Source: Tranquillimonas rosea (GTDB lineage Bacteria > Pseudomonadota > Alphaproteobacteria > Rhodobacterales > Rhodobacteraceae). From it: DNA of 64,000 bases. How positions within the stretch are numbered: position 1 is the stretch's first letter; each line of letters begins with the position of its first letter. Made by a program: the position numbers and the translations under genes. Of this stretch, positions 34,141 through 43,753 are shown piece by piece. The notes beneath the pieces were generated by a model that made no database searches, was not told the DNA's origin, and saw only the letters and a list, made by a program, of their open reading frames with translations. The stretch is taken from the NCBI RefSeq assembly GCF_900111315.1, contig NZ_FOGU01000003.1:283718-347717 (forward strand), given 5' to 3'.

Positions 34141-34737
34141 ATGGAAAAGAACATTCCCGACAACCGCAGCGACATCGCCGACCGGCCGACGCCGTGGTTC
34201 GAATTCACCTCGGACCGACAGCGCCGCAGGGCCGCTGAATGCCTGTCGCACCTTGACGAACACTATCCCAACGCGGTGGCGGTGGGCAGTTTCGACTGCG
34301 CCTTCATGGCGTGGCTCATCGCCCGCTGCGACCAGCTGACCAGCCTGGACACCTCGGACACGCCGCTCGAGACACTGCTTCAGCGCCCCATGCCGCCGGG
34401 GCTGCGGCTCGCCAAGGCCAGCATGCCGTTCGAGTGGCCCGAGGGCCGGCTGGACCTGATCGTGCTGAACGAGGGCATCGCCGAGGCGAAAGAGGAACAC
34501 ATCCGACTCCTCGCCGCGCATGTCGCCCGTGACCTCAACCCCGGCGGTAGCATCCTGATCTCGACCTCGGACACCGCGGGGTCCGAGCGGCGGGAGGACG
34601 CCCTCTCCGCCAGCCGCGTGATCCGGACGCTGCTGTCGAAGCGCGACCTCGAACTCACCGAGAACCGCTCGACCGAGGGGCACCGTGTCGATCTGCTGCG
34701 CTGCCCCGCCGCGCGCCGCGCGCCGCAGCGCGCCTAG
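34141..34737 (+). CDS. SAM-dependent methyltransferase-like protein (NodS-type, tentative)
   Basis: A 198-aa protein with a class-I methyltransferase-like layout: an AVAVGSFDCAFMAWLIARCDQLTSLDTSDTPLE segment in the place of motif I and the acidic loop, then DLIVLNEGIAEAKEEH, then LNPGGSILIST. Motif I lacks the classic GxGxG, so SAM binding is uncertain. The fold resembles small NodS/SAM methyltransferases. The ATG at 34141 was chosen; a GTG at 34084 is possible. It follows the Crp-like gene, and its stop overlaps the stop of the convergent giant gene. Confidence 0.55.
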   Translation: MEKNIPDNRSDIADRPTPWFEFTSDRQRRRAAECLSHLDEHYPNAVAVGSFDCAFMAWLIARCDQLTSLDTSDTPLETLLQRPMPPGLRLAKASMPFEWPEGRLDLIVLNEGIAEAKEEHIRLLAAHVARDLNPGGSILISTSDTAGSERREDALSASRVIRTLLSKRDLELTENRSTEGHRVDLLRCPAARRAPQRA

Positions 34738-37700
34738 AGGTCCATGTCCAGCGTCGGCGCCGGGGCGCTCGCCTCGGCCTCGCTCGCGCGGCGCTCGGCA
34801 TCGGGCTTGTCGATCAGCCAGACCGTCAGGTCGACCGAGCCCGGCTCGAGCACGTCGGCCCGAACGCGGGCTAGGACAACCGGCCCGCAATAGACCCGCG
34901 CCATCTCGAGCGCATAATCCGGAAACTCCGAGAACGGCGCGGGCCAGCCGTAATAGCCCCATTCGGGCGCCCGGTAGGCGCCCTCGCCGCTGCGCGCGAT
35001 GATCTCGTCCCGCGTCAGCTCGGGCTCCATCCGCAGCGCGCCGTTGCCGCGGAACGTCTTGTGCCCGCCGCAGACTTGCCGGCTGTCGATCTCCTGCGGC
35101 GGGATGCCCCAGTACATCTCGTTCCCCTGTTCCTGAAAGTCCGGCCCGTACTTGTCGGTCAGCAGCTTGCGGACCGCTTCGACGCTGGCCGCGCCGGGCG
35201 GCAGACGGCGATACCGCATCAGCGCGACGGCGGCGGAGTCCTCGCTGCCGGGATCGTGGATCGACAGGATCACCTCGCTCGCGTCCGGCGTGGCGAAACC
35301 GGTCGCGTGATCGTAGAGCCCCCGCGTCGCGACGGGTGGCGAAGTGTGGCGGATCGGGTCGGTCATGCGTTCTGCCGCGACGGCCTCGACATCCGCCAGC
35401 GACGCGCCCAGGCGCAGGCCGAGGATGTCGTGCTCCGGCGCCTCGTCGGGCGGCAGCAGGCTGGTCCAGACCTCGGCCTCGTAGGTGGCCGCCGGCGCGG
35501 GACGGCGCGTCCGCTTGTCGGTCTCCCACGTCGCGATCCGCGTGACCTCGGCCGCGATCACGACCACGCCGCGCAGGCCGGGCTGGTCCCCCTCGGCCGC
35601 CCGGACCGGCACGAGGCGCACGTCCAGAGCGGCGATCTCGTAGTCGATGGCGACCGGCCCGCCCGGTGCGCCGCGTGCGACCAGCGGAACGTCCGCCTGC
35701 ACCAGCGCGTCCACGTATCCGGCCTCGCCGTGGTTCAGCCCGGTGACACCGGTGGACAGGTCGCTCGACGTGCCGCGCAGTTCGACATGCTCGCAGCGCG
35801 ACGCGCCGCTGGCCCCGTCCGCGTGGCCGGGCCGACCGACGACGGCGTGCACCACAGGGCCGCCGGGACGGGTGACGTTGGACACCGGGCTGACCGACTC
35901 GCCGATCTCGACCGAGGGTAGCAGTTGCGGCAGCTGCGCCACGACGGCGCGCTCGGCGACATAACCACTGGGCAACCGGTAGACCTCGCGGCAGCCCGTG
36001 GCAGGGTGCCGGTTCGTCACACCCAGCGGCAGGAGCATCCGGTCGGGCAGAGCCTGGGCGCGTGCCAGGCTCCACTCGGTGAAGGGGGACAGCAGTTCCT
36101 CGATCAGTGCGGGTGACAGGCGCACATCGACGTCCGTGAAGAACACGCCCCAAGCGGGGGTCCGTCCCGCGGCGCTGTCGGCGCGCTCACGGGCGATCCG
36201 CTCGACCAGCATGCGGCGGAAAGCGGGCGGTCCGTAAAGGTCCGGCTGCAGCGACAGCGCCAGCAGGTCCAGCCCCTCGCCATCGAGACGCAGCACCTCG
36301 GGCGGCGCGATCGTGCCGCCGGAGGCCGCCATTCGCGGCGCCGCCTCCATCTCGAGCCGCAGCGCGACCTTGTAACCCGCCTGCGTCTCGCGCAGCACCA
36401 GCACCTCGTCGGGCCGGGTGATCCCGAGCGTGGAGTGGCCGCCGTCCTGCTCATCCGCCACGCGGACATGGCCGAACATCAGCGCATGACGGCCGCCATC
36501 GGTGGCGGCGATGGTCTCGTACTGCTCGGGCGTGACCGAGAGGTGATCGAAGGCCTCGGACCGCACGAGGTGGAGTCCGGGCACGTCGTCCACCCGCTCG
36601 CCCATGCGGCTCGGCAACGGAAAGATCGAGACGTCACCCACGGCGACCCGCTGCGCCTCGGCGTCGTACTCGCCCAGTTGCAGCGAAAACCCGATCCAGA
36701 AGTCGTCGGACGCGGCGGCGATCACGCGCTCTGCCTCGGCGCGGGCGCGTTGCTCCCGCGCGCTCTGCGGCAACTGGCCGAAGCGCCGGACGAAATCGCT
36801 ACTGGACGCGATACCCTGCGCAAGAACGTCCGGGCCGCCACGCGCCGCCGCCCAGGCGCCGAGGATGGTCTCTTCGGTGGTGGCATACACGACGTCGGGC
36901 ACCCTCTCGCCCTCCTCCTCCGGCTGCTCGAACGCGTAGGTCAGCAACGGCTCCTGACCGGCGAGGTCTGCATGGACGGCCAGCCGCTCCAGTCGCCAGT
37001 CGAGCGCGACGCGCTGTAGGTCCTCCATGGTGATCGGGCCCGAGGATTGCGGGATCGCCCGCGCCCCGGCCAGCTGCATGTCCAGCATCACCGGCACGGT
37101 GCGCCCCGGCAGCGTGTCCCGGTCCAGACGCAGCAGAAGTGCCTCGGCGGCATCGACGGGAACGCGCACCGCTTCGGCGACTTCCGACAGCAGCCCGTCG
37201 AGATGCCGGCGCGTCCTGGGCGTGGGGAGGAACACGAGCGGATCGGGCCGGATCGTCAGGCCGAACAGCTCGGACTCGAGGTCGTAGGTGCCGAGCTCTC
37301 CGAACCCGCGCGAGCGCACCGGCAGCGGCATCTCGGGCGCACGGGCGAGGATGTAGTCCCGCAGTTTCGGCCCCGCCTCTTGCAGGGCACGCGCGCGGGC
37401 GATCTCGTTCAGGGTGCCGTCCGAGACGCCGAAGCCCGGCGGCACCATCCCGTCGCGGGACAGCGGGTCCACCACCTGATCCAGCAGCGTCAGAAGCGCA
37501 CTCTCGGCAAAGCCGCGCTCCGGCGACGCCTTTAGGACCGCCGCCGCGCGGATCAGCAGGTCGGCCGTCCGGCTGGCCTCGTTCAGGTCCTGCCCAGTGG
37601 ACGCGATGGTCCGCGGCTGGCCCGTCTGCTCGCGGTAGGCCGAGGACGTGTTCAACAGCCGTCCCTCCTCGAGCCCCGCGGCATAGGTCGCCGCGAAGGT

Positions 37701-39665
37701 CTCGAGCGTGTTGAGGCCGGTCTGGGCGACGGCGGGCTGATCCGACCGCTGCCAGGAGGCCAGCAGCACCTCCGGCGCGGGCGGCGCGTCGGCGCGCGTG
37801 CGGGGTTTCCGGAACAGGTGCACCTGCGTGACCTGCGCGGCGAACTCGGCCGAGGGACGGCTTCCCGACATCGGCGACTGCGCGTCGACCGGCAGCAGCA
37901 CGCGCTGATCGGAGATCGTCATGGTGGCGCGCAGGAACACGTCCTCGTTCGGAAACGGGTCGTAGCCCGGCGTGCCGTTCGGCCCGGTGGGCGGCTCGAT
38001 CGTGCGGATCGCCTCCGGCAGCGGCAGGGCCAGCGGCGCGCCCTCGCGCATCAGCGCCATGCCGAGATTATAGCCGAGTTGGACGTGCAGGGTGCGCAAC
38101 GCGGCCGGCACCGAGGCTTCGAGACCGCGGTTCGGCATGTACCGCCCGCCGGACCCGAGGTCGAGCCGCACCGGCGTCCCCGGCTCGGTCCGCCGCAGGT
38201 TGGCCCCGATCTCGAGCGTGATGACCTGCGGCGCGGCCTGTGTGGCGGCATGGGCGGCGACGGCATCGAAGTGGGCAAAGCGCGCGGCCTGCTCAGCCTG
38301 TCGATACTGCTGGTATCGCTGGTAATCCCCGACAAGCGACTTGCGGTCGGGCTGGGGAATGGGCTGGAACACGGGATAGCCCGGCGGCAGCTCGTCGTTG
38401 CTGAGCGCGTTCTGCACCCGCTGGTCGCGGCCGAGGCCGGGGCGCTGGCCGATCAGCCACAGCCCGAGCGCCTTGGACACCGTTTCTTCCCCGGTCAGTC
38501 CCTGCGGCGCCGGCTGCGCGGACGCGGCCGGCCCGGCCTGAAGGCCCGGAAGCGGCGCCAACCGGCCCCCGGCCTGCATGACGGTCGCCCCGGCCGTGGA
38601 CGACGACGGCAGCGGCGTGAACCTGCCGGCGGACGGCTGCGTGCCGGGCTGGGCGCCCCGCATGGGAAGGGGCGCCAGACCGCCGGAGCCCGGTTGTGCC
38701 GTCGCCGGCCCGGACGAGGTCGGCGGCGTCGCGGGTGCCGTCGCGGCGGCGACCATCAGAGAGGGGTCGAGCGGCGTGGCGCAGAACGCGCTCAGAGCGC
38801 CGATCGCGGCGGAGCTGCCTGACAGGCCGATGGACAGCGGCGCGGCGCCTGGGCGCGACAGGGTCAGGCGGCTGCCCGCGCCGATCCCGGCGACCAGCGG
38901 GCCGGCGGCGGGGACGGTACCCTCCATCGCGCCGCCGTTCTGGCGGTGCACCATCGCCACCGCCCCGCGCACCGCGCCGTCCACGAGCGCGGTCACCATC
39001 GCCGCGCCGCCGACCGGCGGGATCACCGAAGGCTGCGACACCACCAGCGTGAAGGTCCCCGGCGTCGGAGGGCGGAGCGATCCGGGTCCGGGCCACGCGG
39101 CGGGATCGGCACCCACCCGCGTACATTCCAGCGCGACCCGTCCACCGGGCACGCCGACCTCGGCCGCGCCGCGCCAACTGCTCGCGTCGGGCGCGAACTG
39201 CCACCGCCCCAGCGCCGGCACCCCCGACGGCGCGGCGACAGGCGCGGCCATGCCGCTGCCGCCGCTGACCCGCACCGCGTAGGGGCGCCCGCCCGCGCCG
39301 AGGATATCAACCGTCACAATGCCCTGCCCCGGCCCGGCCAGCGCCGCCGAGGCGGCGGCATCCAGACCGCCGCGCGCCAGGAAATCCGGCATCGCCGCGC
39401 GCATGTCGCGCTGCGAGAACACCGGATCGGACTGGTCGCCCGGTTGCATCACGCCGAAGCGATGGACGTTCGCCCGGTCCTGCGCGAGGATCTGCCCCGG
39501 CCGCGACAGCGGCGCCCCGCTCGAATTCCTTCGGTCCTCGGGGCCGATTACGGCGGTGTAGCGGCCCAGAAGCTCCTGCGCCCCTGCGCCGGAACCGGCG
39601 ACCGCGGCGGCGAGGCAGAGGCCCGCGGCAGTCTGTGTCAGGATCCTGCGGGCCAGTCTGGACAT
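34734..39665 (-). CDS. Giant exported protein of unknown function (about 1,643 aa)
   Basis: The product opens with a signal peptide (residues 1-29, ending GSGAGAQ) behind an AGGTAG site at 39665; the frame beyond that is a shadow. An Ala/Gly/Pro/Gln-rich low-complexity stretch lies at about residues 220-330. After it comes a long, even, soluble sequence with no membrane helix and few cysteines. Short late segments (LGLRLGASLADVEAVAAERM, KLLTDKYGPDFQEQGNEMYWG) resemble calcium-free exported DUF repeats but give no firm family. It lies 2 bp after the M15 peptidase gene, so the two form an operon. It is probably periplasmic or surface located. The function is unknown. Confidence 0.8.
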   Translation of the reverse strand: MSRLARRILTQTAAGLCLAAAVAGSGAGAQELLGRYTAVIGPEDRRNSSGAPLSRPGQILAQDRANVHRFGVMQPGDQSDPVFSQRDMRAAMPDFLARGGLDAAASAALAGPGQGIVTVDILGAGGRPYAVRVSGGSGMAAPVAAPSGVPALGRWQFAPDASSWRGAAEVGVPGGRVALECTRVGADPAAWPGPGSLRPPTPGTFTLVVSQPSVIPPVGGAAMVTALVDGAVRGAVAMVHRQNGGAMEGTVPAAGPLVAGIGAGSRLTLSRPGAAPLSIGLSGSSAAIGALSAFCATPLDPSLMVAAATAPATPPTSSGPATAQPGSGGLAPLPMRGAQPGTQPSAGRFTPLPSSSTAGATVMQAGGRLAPLPGLQAGPAASAQPAPQGLTGEETVSKALGLWLIGQRPGLGRDQRVQNALSNDELPPGYPVFQPIPQPDRKSLVGDYQRYQQYRQAEQAARFAHFDAVAAHAATQAAPQVITLEIGANLRRTEPGTPVRLDLGSGGRYMPNRGLEASVPAALRTLHVQLGYNLGMALMREGAPLALPLPEAIRTIEPPTGPNGTPGYDPFPNEDVFLRATMTISDQRVLLPVDAQSPMSGSRPSAEFAAQVTQVHLFRKPRTRADAPPAPEVLLASWQRSDQPAVAQTGLNTLETFAATYAAGLEEGRLLNTSSAYREQTGQPRTIASTGQDLNEASRTADLLIRAAAVLKASPERGFAESALLTLLDQVVDPLSRDGMVPPGFGVSDGTLNEIARARALQEAGPKLRDYILARAPEMPLPVRSRGFGELGTYDLESELFGLTIRPDPLVFLPTPRTRRHLDGLLSEVAEAVRVPVDAAEALLLRLDRDTLPGRTVPVMLDMQLAGARAIPQSSGPITMEDLQRVALDWRLERLAVHADLAGQEPLLTYAFEQPEEEGERVPDVVYATTEETILGAWAAARGGPDVLAQGIASSSDFVRRFGQLPQSAREQRARAEAERVIAAASDDFWIGFSLQLGEYDAEAQRVAVGDVSIFPLPSRMGERVDDVPGLHLVRSEAFDHLSVTPEQYETIAATDGGRHALMFGHVRVADEQDGGHSTLGITRPDEVLVLRETQAGYKVALRLEMEAAPRMAASGGTIAPPEVLRLDGEGLDLLALSLQPDLYGPPAFRRMLVERIARERADSAAGRTPAWGVFFTDVDVRLSPALIEELLSPFTEWSLARAQALPDRMLLPLGVTNRHPATGCREVYRLPSGYVAERAVVAQLPQLLPSVEIGESVSPVSNVTRPGGPVVHAVVGRPGHADGASGASRCEHVELRGTSSDLSTGVTGLNHGEAGYVDALVQADVPLVARGAPGGPVAIDYEIAALDVRLVPVRAAEGDQPGLRGVVVIAAEVTRIATWETDKRTRRPAPAATYEAEVWTSLLPPDEAPEHDILGLRLGASLADVEAVAAERMTDPIRHTSPPVATRGLYDHATGFATPDASEVILSIHDPGSEDSAAVALMRYRRLPPGAASVEAVRKLLTDKYGPDFQEQGNEMYWGIPPQEIDSRQVCGGHKTFRGNGALRMEPELTRDEIIARSGEGAYRAPEWGYYGWPAPFSEFPDYALEMARVYCGPVVLARVRADVLEPGSVDLTVWLIDKPDAERRASEAEASAPAPTLDMDL

Positions 39666-39667
39666 GG

Positions 39668-40507
39668 CTACCTCGTGCCTTGGACGATGCGGGAATGAAG
39701 GATCAGCTCGGGGCGGTACTCGAAGTGCATCCCGTCGAAATGATGCCACTTGCCGCCCCAGATGAAGCCGTAGGTTTCGAACGCGGCGACGATCTCGGCC
39801 GGAATCCGGTTCTCGTAGGGGCCGACATTCCCCGCCTCGGCCCCGGTCCAGCGCCAGTAGCCGCCAAGCTCGGCGTTGATGTCCACCGCAATGCCGTAGC
39901 TGTGCGCGCTCAGCCGGTCGGTGCCGCTGATCCGCCGCCAGTTGAAACCGCCGCCGGGCTGGCGGAAATAGCGGCTCAGGTCCTGCTCGGAGGCGCGCAG
40001 GCGGTCGAGCACGGCGCCCAGCTGACAATCGACGCCCCGGTGCGACGTGACCATTACCGCGGCGTCGGCGAGGCCGCCGAACGGCACGCGGACAAGGCTC
40101 TGCCGCGCGGCCCCCTCGGACGCGAACCACAGCATCCCGAACAGCCGCTGGTTTCGGAACCGGCCAGGATCGAAATAGGGCTGCGTCCGTCCCGACAGGT
40201 CGTCGCCCAGCGGGTAGACCTGCATGAACTGGTCGGCGGGCGAGGGATTGGCCAGCGCCGCCTCGGGCGAGGCCGGGGGCGGACCGCGAAAGGTCACCCA
40301 TGTCTCCCCGTCGGCCGAGACGGCAGTCCCGTCGGTCGAAACCTGCAGATCGGGATAGGCAAGGCGAAGCGCGTCCAGCGCAGGCGCATCCGACGCCTCT
40401 GGCACGGGCCGGGACATGAAATCGACGGGTGTGCAGGCCCAAGCGGGTGCGGACACGGCGGCAAGAAGAAGCGCGGGCGCGACACACGCCCGAACCGCGC
40501 TGAACAT
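39668..40507 (-). CDS. Exported M15-family (D-Ala-D-Ala carboxypeptidase/endolysin-like) peptidase
   Basis: A 279-aa protein with a signal peptide ending APAWA. The C-terminal domain shows the M15 zinc site: His202 and Asp209 in AHSYGIAVDI, His261 in DGMHFEYRPE, and a preceding RRISGTDRLS segment. The family cuts D-amino-acid peptide bonds in peptidoglycan. The N-terminal half (about residues 25-120) has no clear domain. The ATG at 40507 was used. It is the first gene of a two-gene unit with the giant exported protein, which suggests a cell-wall role for both. Confidence 0.85.
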   Translation of the reverse strand: MFSAVRACVAPALLLAAVSAPAWACTPVDFMSRPVPEASDAPALDALRLAYPDLQVSTDGTAVSADGETWVTFRGPPPASPEAALANPSPADQFMQVYPLGDDLSGRTQPYFDPGRFRNQRLFGMLWFASEGAARQSLVRVPFGGLADAAVMVTSHRGVDCQLGAVLDRLRASEQDLSRYFRQPGGGFNWRRISGTDRLSAHSYGIAVDINAELGGYWRWTGAEAGNVGPYENRIPAEIVAAFETYGFIWGGKWHHFDGMHFEYRPELILHSRIVQGTR

Positions 40508-40649
40508 CAAATGTGCTTCCCAAAGGGCCCGACACCGGGCGGAACGCGAAATGCAGAGAGTCAGAAAATTACAGACTCACGCTAGCACGCTTCCCCCGCT
40601 CGCGGAAGATTGTACCGCCGCGGAAGGCCCTTTGAGGTTCGTCCGGCGC

Positions 40650-41477
40650 TCAGGTGATCCGCTGGATGCTCGCGGCGATCTCGTCATCCTCGAACACGCG
40701 CTTCCAGTCGTCGCGCATGAGGGCGGGCTTGCCGAACTCGATCGCCTTGTTGCAGGCGTCCGAGAACACGCCGTCGATCTCTTTGAAGATGACCGCGCCG
40801 AGAATGTTCATGTGACCCAGCAGGAAATCGCGGGCGCAATCCCTTGGCACGCCGCGGCTGACGACCTCGTCCATCGCCTCGCGCATCACGTCGAGAAGCG
40901 AGGCGCAGACCGTCTCGGACAGGCCGGGCTCGAGCAGGGCCATCTGCTCGACCGTGACGCGATAGGTGCGCGCGACCGGCGCATAGATCGCGCGGGAGAC
41001 CGCCTCACCCAGCTCGTAATGCTCTTCCGGGCCCTGCATCAGCGCGTTGACCACGCCCTGCGGCGCTGCGATCCCGCCGAAGTAGTCCAGCCGCGCCTCC
41101 TGCGTGTCCACGTCGTTGTAGATCGGCGGGTGGCAGGGATGCGAGACGAAGTATGTAATGTCGTCGCGCTGGGGCAGATGGCCGGCAAATGGCGCGGCGG
41201 CGTCGAGGACGACGATCATCGTTCCCGGCGCGACGGCGGGCACCACCTTGGCGGCGACCTTGCCGATCACCGTGTCGGGCACGGCGAGAATGACCACCTC
41301 GGCCCCGTCGAGTGCTGCCTCGGGCTCGACGCAATCGACACCGACCTCGGCCTTCAGGCGCGACCGGCCCTCTTCGCTGACCTCGACATGGCGCGTCTCG
41401 AATTCGGTCTTCGCGAGGTTCCGCGACAGGCGCACGCCCATCTTCCCGCCTGCCCCGAACAGGGTAATCGTGGTCAT
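40650..41477 (-). CDS. apnO: D-apionate oxidoisomerase
   Basis: A 275-aa NAD(P)-type dehydrogenase with a Rossmann opening (TTITLFGAGGKMGVRLSRNLA) and a phosphogluconate-dehydrogenase-like C-terminal domain. It matches the ApnO family along its length (SHPCHPPIYND, GPEEHYELGEAVSRAIYAPV, LLGHMNILGAVIFKEI). ApnO oxidises and rearranges D-apionate to 3-oxo-isoapionate. The start follows AGGAGG. It is divergent from oiaK across a 119-bp region with a shared candidate operator. The neighbouring apsD, apnL, oiaK and RuBisCO-like genes support the role. Confidence 0.88.
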   Translation of the reverse strand: MTTITLFGAGGKMGVRLSRNLAKTEFETRHVEVSEEGRSRLKAEVGVDCVEPEAALDGAEVVILAVPDTVIGKVAAKVVPAVAPGTMIVVLDAAAPFAGHLPQRDDITYFVSHPCHPPIYNDVDTQEARLDYFGGIAAPQGVVNALMQGPEEHYELGEAVSRAIYAPVARTYRVTVEQMALLEPGLSETVCASLLDVMREAMDEVVSRGVPRDCARDFLLGHMNILGAVIFKEIDGVFSDACNKAIEFGKPALMRDDWKRVFEDDEIAASIQRIT

Positions 41478-41550
41478 CCTTCTGCCTCCTCCTGAGCATT
41501 CGACATCGGTCTTGCCGATCTGGTATGATGAGATAATAAGTATGTAAGAC

Positions 41551-41558
41551 TGTCAACA
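41551..41558. promoter_or_regulatory. Candidate GntR operator, apnO-oiaK divergent region
   Basis: TGTCAACA (TGT-CA-ACA dyad, like the GT-N-AC core of FadR-type sites). It sits next to the AT-rich element TAATAAGTATGTAAG (41534-41548). The same octamer occurs at 46636 and 52331, always in control regions of the apiose genes. Read on the minus strand it contains TTGACA, so overlap with a -35 box is possible. Confidence 0.6.
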
Positions 41559-41596
41559 CGGAACCGGCGCCGCCGCGCCGTCCGAGGGAGGAAAAG

Positions 41597-42958
41597 ATGA
41601 CGACAGCCGCGCCCTGGGTGACGTGGTATGGCGACGACTTCACCGGCTCGGCCGCCGTGATGGAAGTGCTGGCCTTCGCGGGCGTCCCGTCGGTGCTGTT
41701 CACCTCGGTCCCGTCGCCCGCGCTATCGACCCGTTTCGCCGGTTGCCGCGGCGTCGGCATCGCCTCCACCGCCCGCAGCCAGGGGCCCGACACGATGCGA
41801 GAGCACATGCCGGAACCGCTGCGCTTTCTCGACCGGCTTGGTGCACCGATCCTGCATTACAAGATTTGCTCGACCTTCGACTCGTCGCCCCAGGTCGGCT
41901 CCATCGGCGCGGCGATCGAGATCGGGCTGGGCGTGCGTGCGGCGCGTGCCGTGCCGCTTCTGACCGCAGCCCCGCAGATGCGCCGGTATCAGGCGTTCGG
42001 CCACCTGTTTGCAGGGGACTTCGATGGCGTGCATCGGCTCGACCGGCATCCGGTGATGTCGCGGCATCCCGTGACGCCAATGACCGAGTCGGACCTTCTG
42101 CGGCATCTCTCGGCCCAGACCGCCCTGCCCTCGGCGCTGATCGATCTCGAAGCGCTGCGGTCCGACCCGCAGCAGCGATTGGAAACGGCGCTGGCGGATG
42201 GCGCACGCATCCTGTCGCTCGACAGCATGGACGCCGGCAGCGAGACGGCCGCGGGGCGGCTGATCTGGGAAAACCGCGACCGGCTGGGCCTGGTGGCCGG
42301 CAGCCAGGGGATCGAATACGCGCTGGTCCGGCACTGGGTGTCGACCGGCATGATCGGCGCGCCGTCGCCGGCCGGCAGCGCCGGTCCGGTCGACCGGATC
42401 GCGGCGATCTCGGGCTCGGTCTCGCCGATGACGGCCACGCAGCTCGACTGGGCCGGGGCGCACGGCTTCGCCCTGCTGCCCTTCGACGCGAGCGCGGTTT
42501 GCGGCCCCGACGGCGCACTCGCCCGCGAAGAGAACCGCGCCGTCGCGGCCGCCATCGCCGCGGCCGAAGGCGGACAAAGCCCGCTCATCCATTCCGCCGC
42601 CGGCCCCGACGATCCGGCGGTCGCCGTGTTCCGGGAGGCGCTCGCCGCCTCGGACCTTTCGTCGGAAGAGGCCAACCGGCGGATAGGCGAGGCGCTGGGG
42701 CGCATCCTCGACCGTGTCCTGCGCGAGACGGGCCTCCGCCGCGCGGTGATCTCGGGCGGGGACACGTCAGGGCACGCGTTCCGGCAGCTGGGGCTGGAGG
42801 CGCTGGTGGCGCTGGCCCCGACGATCCCCGGCGCGGCGCTGTGCACCGCCTACGGCGACGGGCCGCACGACGGGCTTCAGATCGCGCTCAAGGGCGGACA
42901 AATGGGGTCGGAGGATTTCTTCGGCTGGATCCGCGCGGGCGGCGGCGCGCGGGACTGA
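41597..42958 (+). CDS. oiaK: 3-oxo-isoapionate kinase (DUF1537/four-carbon acid sugar kinase family)
   Basis: A 453-aa kinase of the DUF1537 superfamily. The N-terminal domain opens with WVTWYGDDFTGSAAVMEVLA, where the conserved Asp-Asp binds substrate. The C-terminal nucleotide-binding domain has ISGGDTSGHAF and LKGGQMGSEDFF. It phosphorylates 3-oxo-isoapionate at O4 to give the substrate of the RuBisCO-like protein. It starts behind GAGGGAGG and is divergent from apnO. Without this neighbourhood the family alone would not fix the substrate. Confidence 0.88.
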   Translation: MTTAAPWVTWYGDDFTGSAAVMEVLAFAGVPSVLFTSVPSPALSTRFAGCRGVGIASTARSQGPDTMREHMPEPLRFLDRLGAPILHYKICSTFDSSPQVGSIGAAIEIGLGVRAARAVPLLTAAPQMRRYQAFGHLFAGDFDGVHRLDRHPVMSRHPVTPMTESDLLRHLSAQTALPSALIDLEALRSDPQQRLETALADGARILSLDSMDAGSETAAGRLIWENRDRLGLVAGSQGIEYALVRHWVSTGMIGAPSPAGSAGPVDRIAAISGSVSPMTATQLDWAGAHGFALLPFDASAVCGPDGALAREENRAVAAAIAAAEGGQSPLIHSAAGPDDPAVAVFREALAASDLSSEEANRRIGEALGRILDRVLRETGLRRAVISGGDTSGHAFRQLGLEALVALAPTIPGAALCTAYGDGPHDGLQIALKGGQMGSEDFFGWIRAGGGARD

Positions 42959-42967
42959 CCCGCCGCG

Positions 42968-43696
42968 TCAGCCGTGCACCTCGTAGAGACCCAGCGAGCG
43001 GTCGAGGTGGCTGCGCATCGCCTCGACGGCCGCCTCGGGGTCGCGCCGCTCGATCCGGTCGACGATGCCCTCGTGTTCCGACAGCGTCACCTCCTCGTTG
43101 CCCTGCCAGTGCAGAAGCGAGACGTGATGCTCGAACAGCCAGCGCAGCATCGCCTCGGATACCGCGGTGATGATCGGGTTGTCGGTGATCCGCGCGATCC
43201 GGAGATGGAACTGCATGTCGGTCTGGATGAACAGCGCCGCGTCGCCCAGCATGTCCCGCTGCTGCCGGGCAAGGGCGCGCAGGTCGGCGATGTCGTCGTC
43301 GGTCGCGCTCTCGGCGGCGATGCGGATCATCCCCAGCTCGAACAGGCGCCGCGCCTGTTTCAGGTGCTCGAGGCTGGAAGGGACCGAGTTCAGCAGCAGC
43401 CGCGCCAGGTCGTCCCCCCGGTCCAGCACGTTGCCGGCGGTGATCTCGTTCACGCGACTGCGTTCGCCGTGGGTGATCGTGATGATGCCGTTGGTGTGCA
43501 ACGATTGCAGTGCCTCGCGCACGGCGGGGCGGCCGACGCCGAACCGTTCCATCAGCGCGCGTTCCGACGGCATCGTGTCGCCCGGCCTCAACTCGCCTGA
43601 GGCGATCATGTGATTGAGCTTCTCCAGAACCTGATCCGAGAGTTTGCGGCGCACGATCTTGTCGGTCGAGGCGGGCGAGTCGGAAGGTGGCGTCAC
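42968..43696 (-). CDS. GntR-family (FadR/FCD type) regulator of the apiose genes
   Basis: 242 aa with a GTG start. The N-terminal winged helix (about 15-80: QVLEKLNHMIASGELRPGDTMPSERALMERFGVGRPAVREAL) is followed by an all-helical FCD effector domain with metal-binding-type residues (Asp in TDMQFHLRIA, His in SEHEGIVDRI, His in MRSHLDRSL). It lies in the middle of the locus, tail to tail with oiaK. The repeated TGTCAACA sites are its likely targets and an apiose-pathway intermediate its likely effector. Confidence 0.88.
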   Translation of the reverse strand: MTPPSDSPASTDKIVRRKLSDQVLEKLNHMIASGELRPGDTMPSERALMERFGVGRPAVREALQSLHTNGIITITHGERSRVNEITAGNVLDRGDDLARLLLNSVPSSLEHLKQARRLFELGMIRIAAESATDDDIADLRALARQQRDMLGDAALFIQTDMQFHLRIARITDNPIITAVSEAMLRWLFEHHVSLLHWQGNEEVTLSEHEGIVDRIERRDPEAAVEAMRSHLDRSLGLYEVHG

Positions 43697-43753
43697 GTCG
43701 GTGTCCCGGTTGCTGGTGCTGTTTCGACCGATACTAGGTCAAGGTCGTGGGGC

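Noticed and set aside
39666-40535. Upstream extension of the giant protein frame to about 1,933 aa
   Set aside because: The extension lies over the M15 peptidase gene in another frame; a signal peptide and ribosome-binding site mark the true start at 39665.
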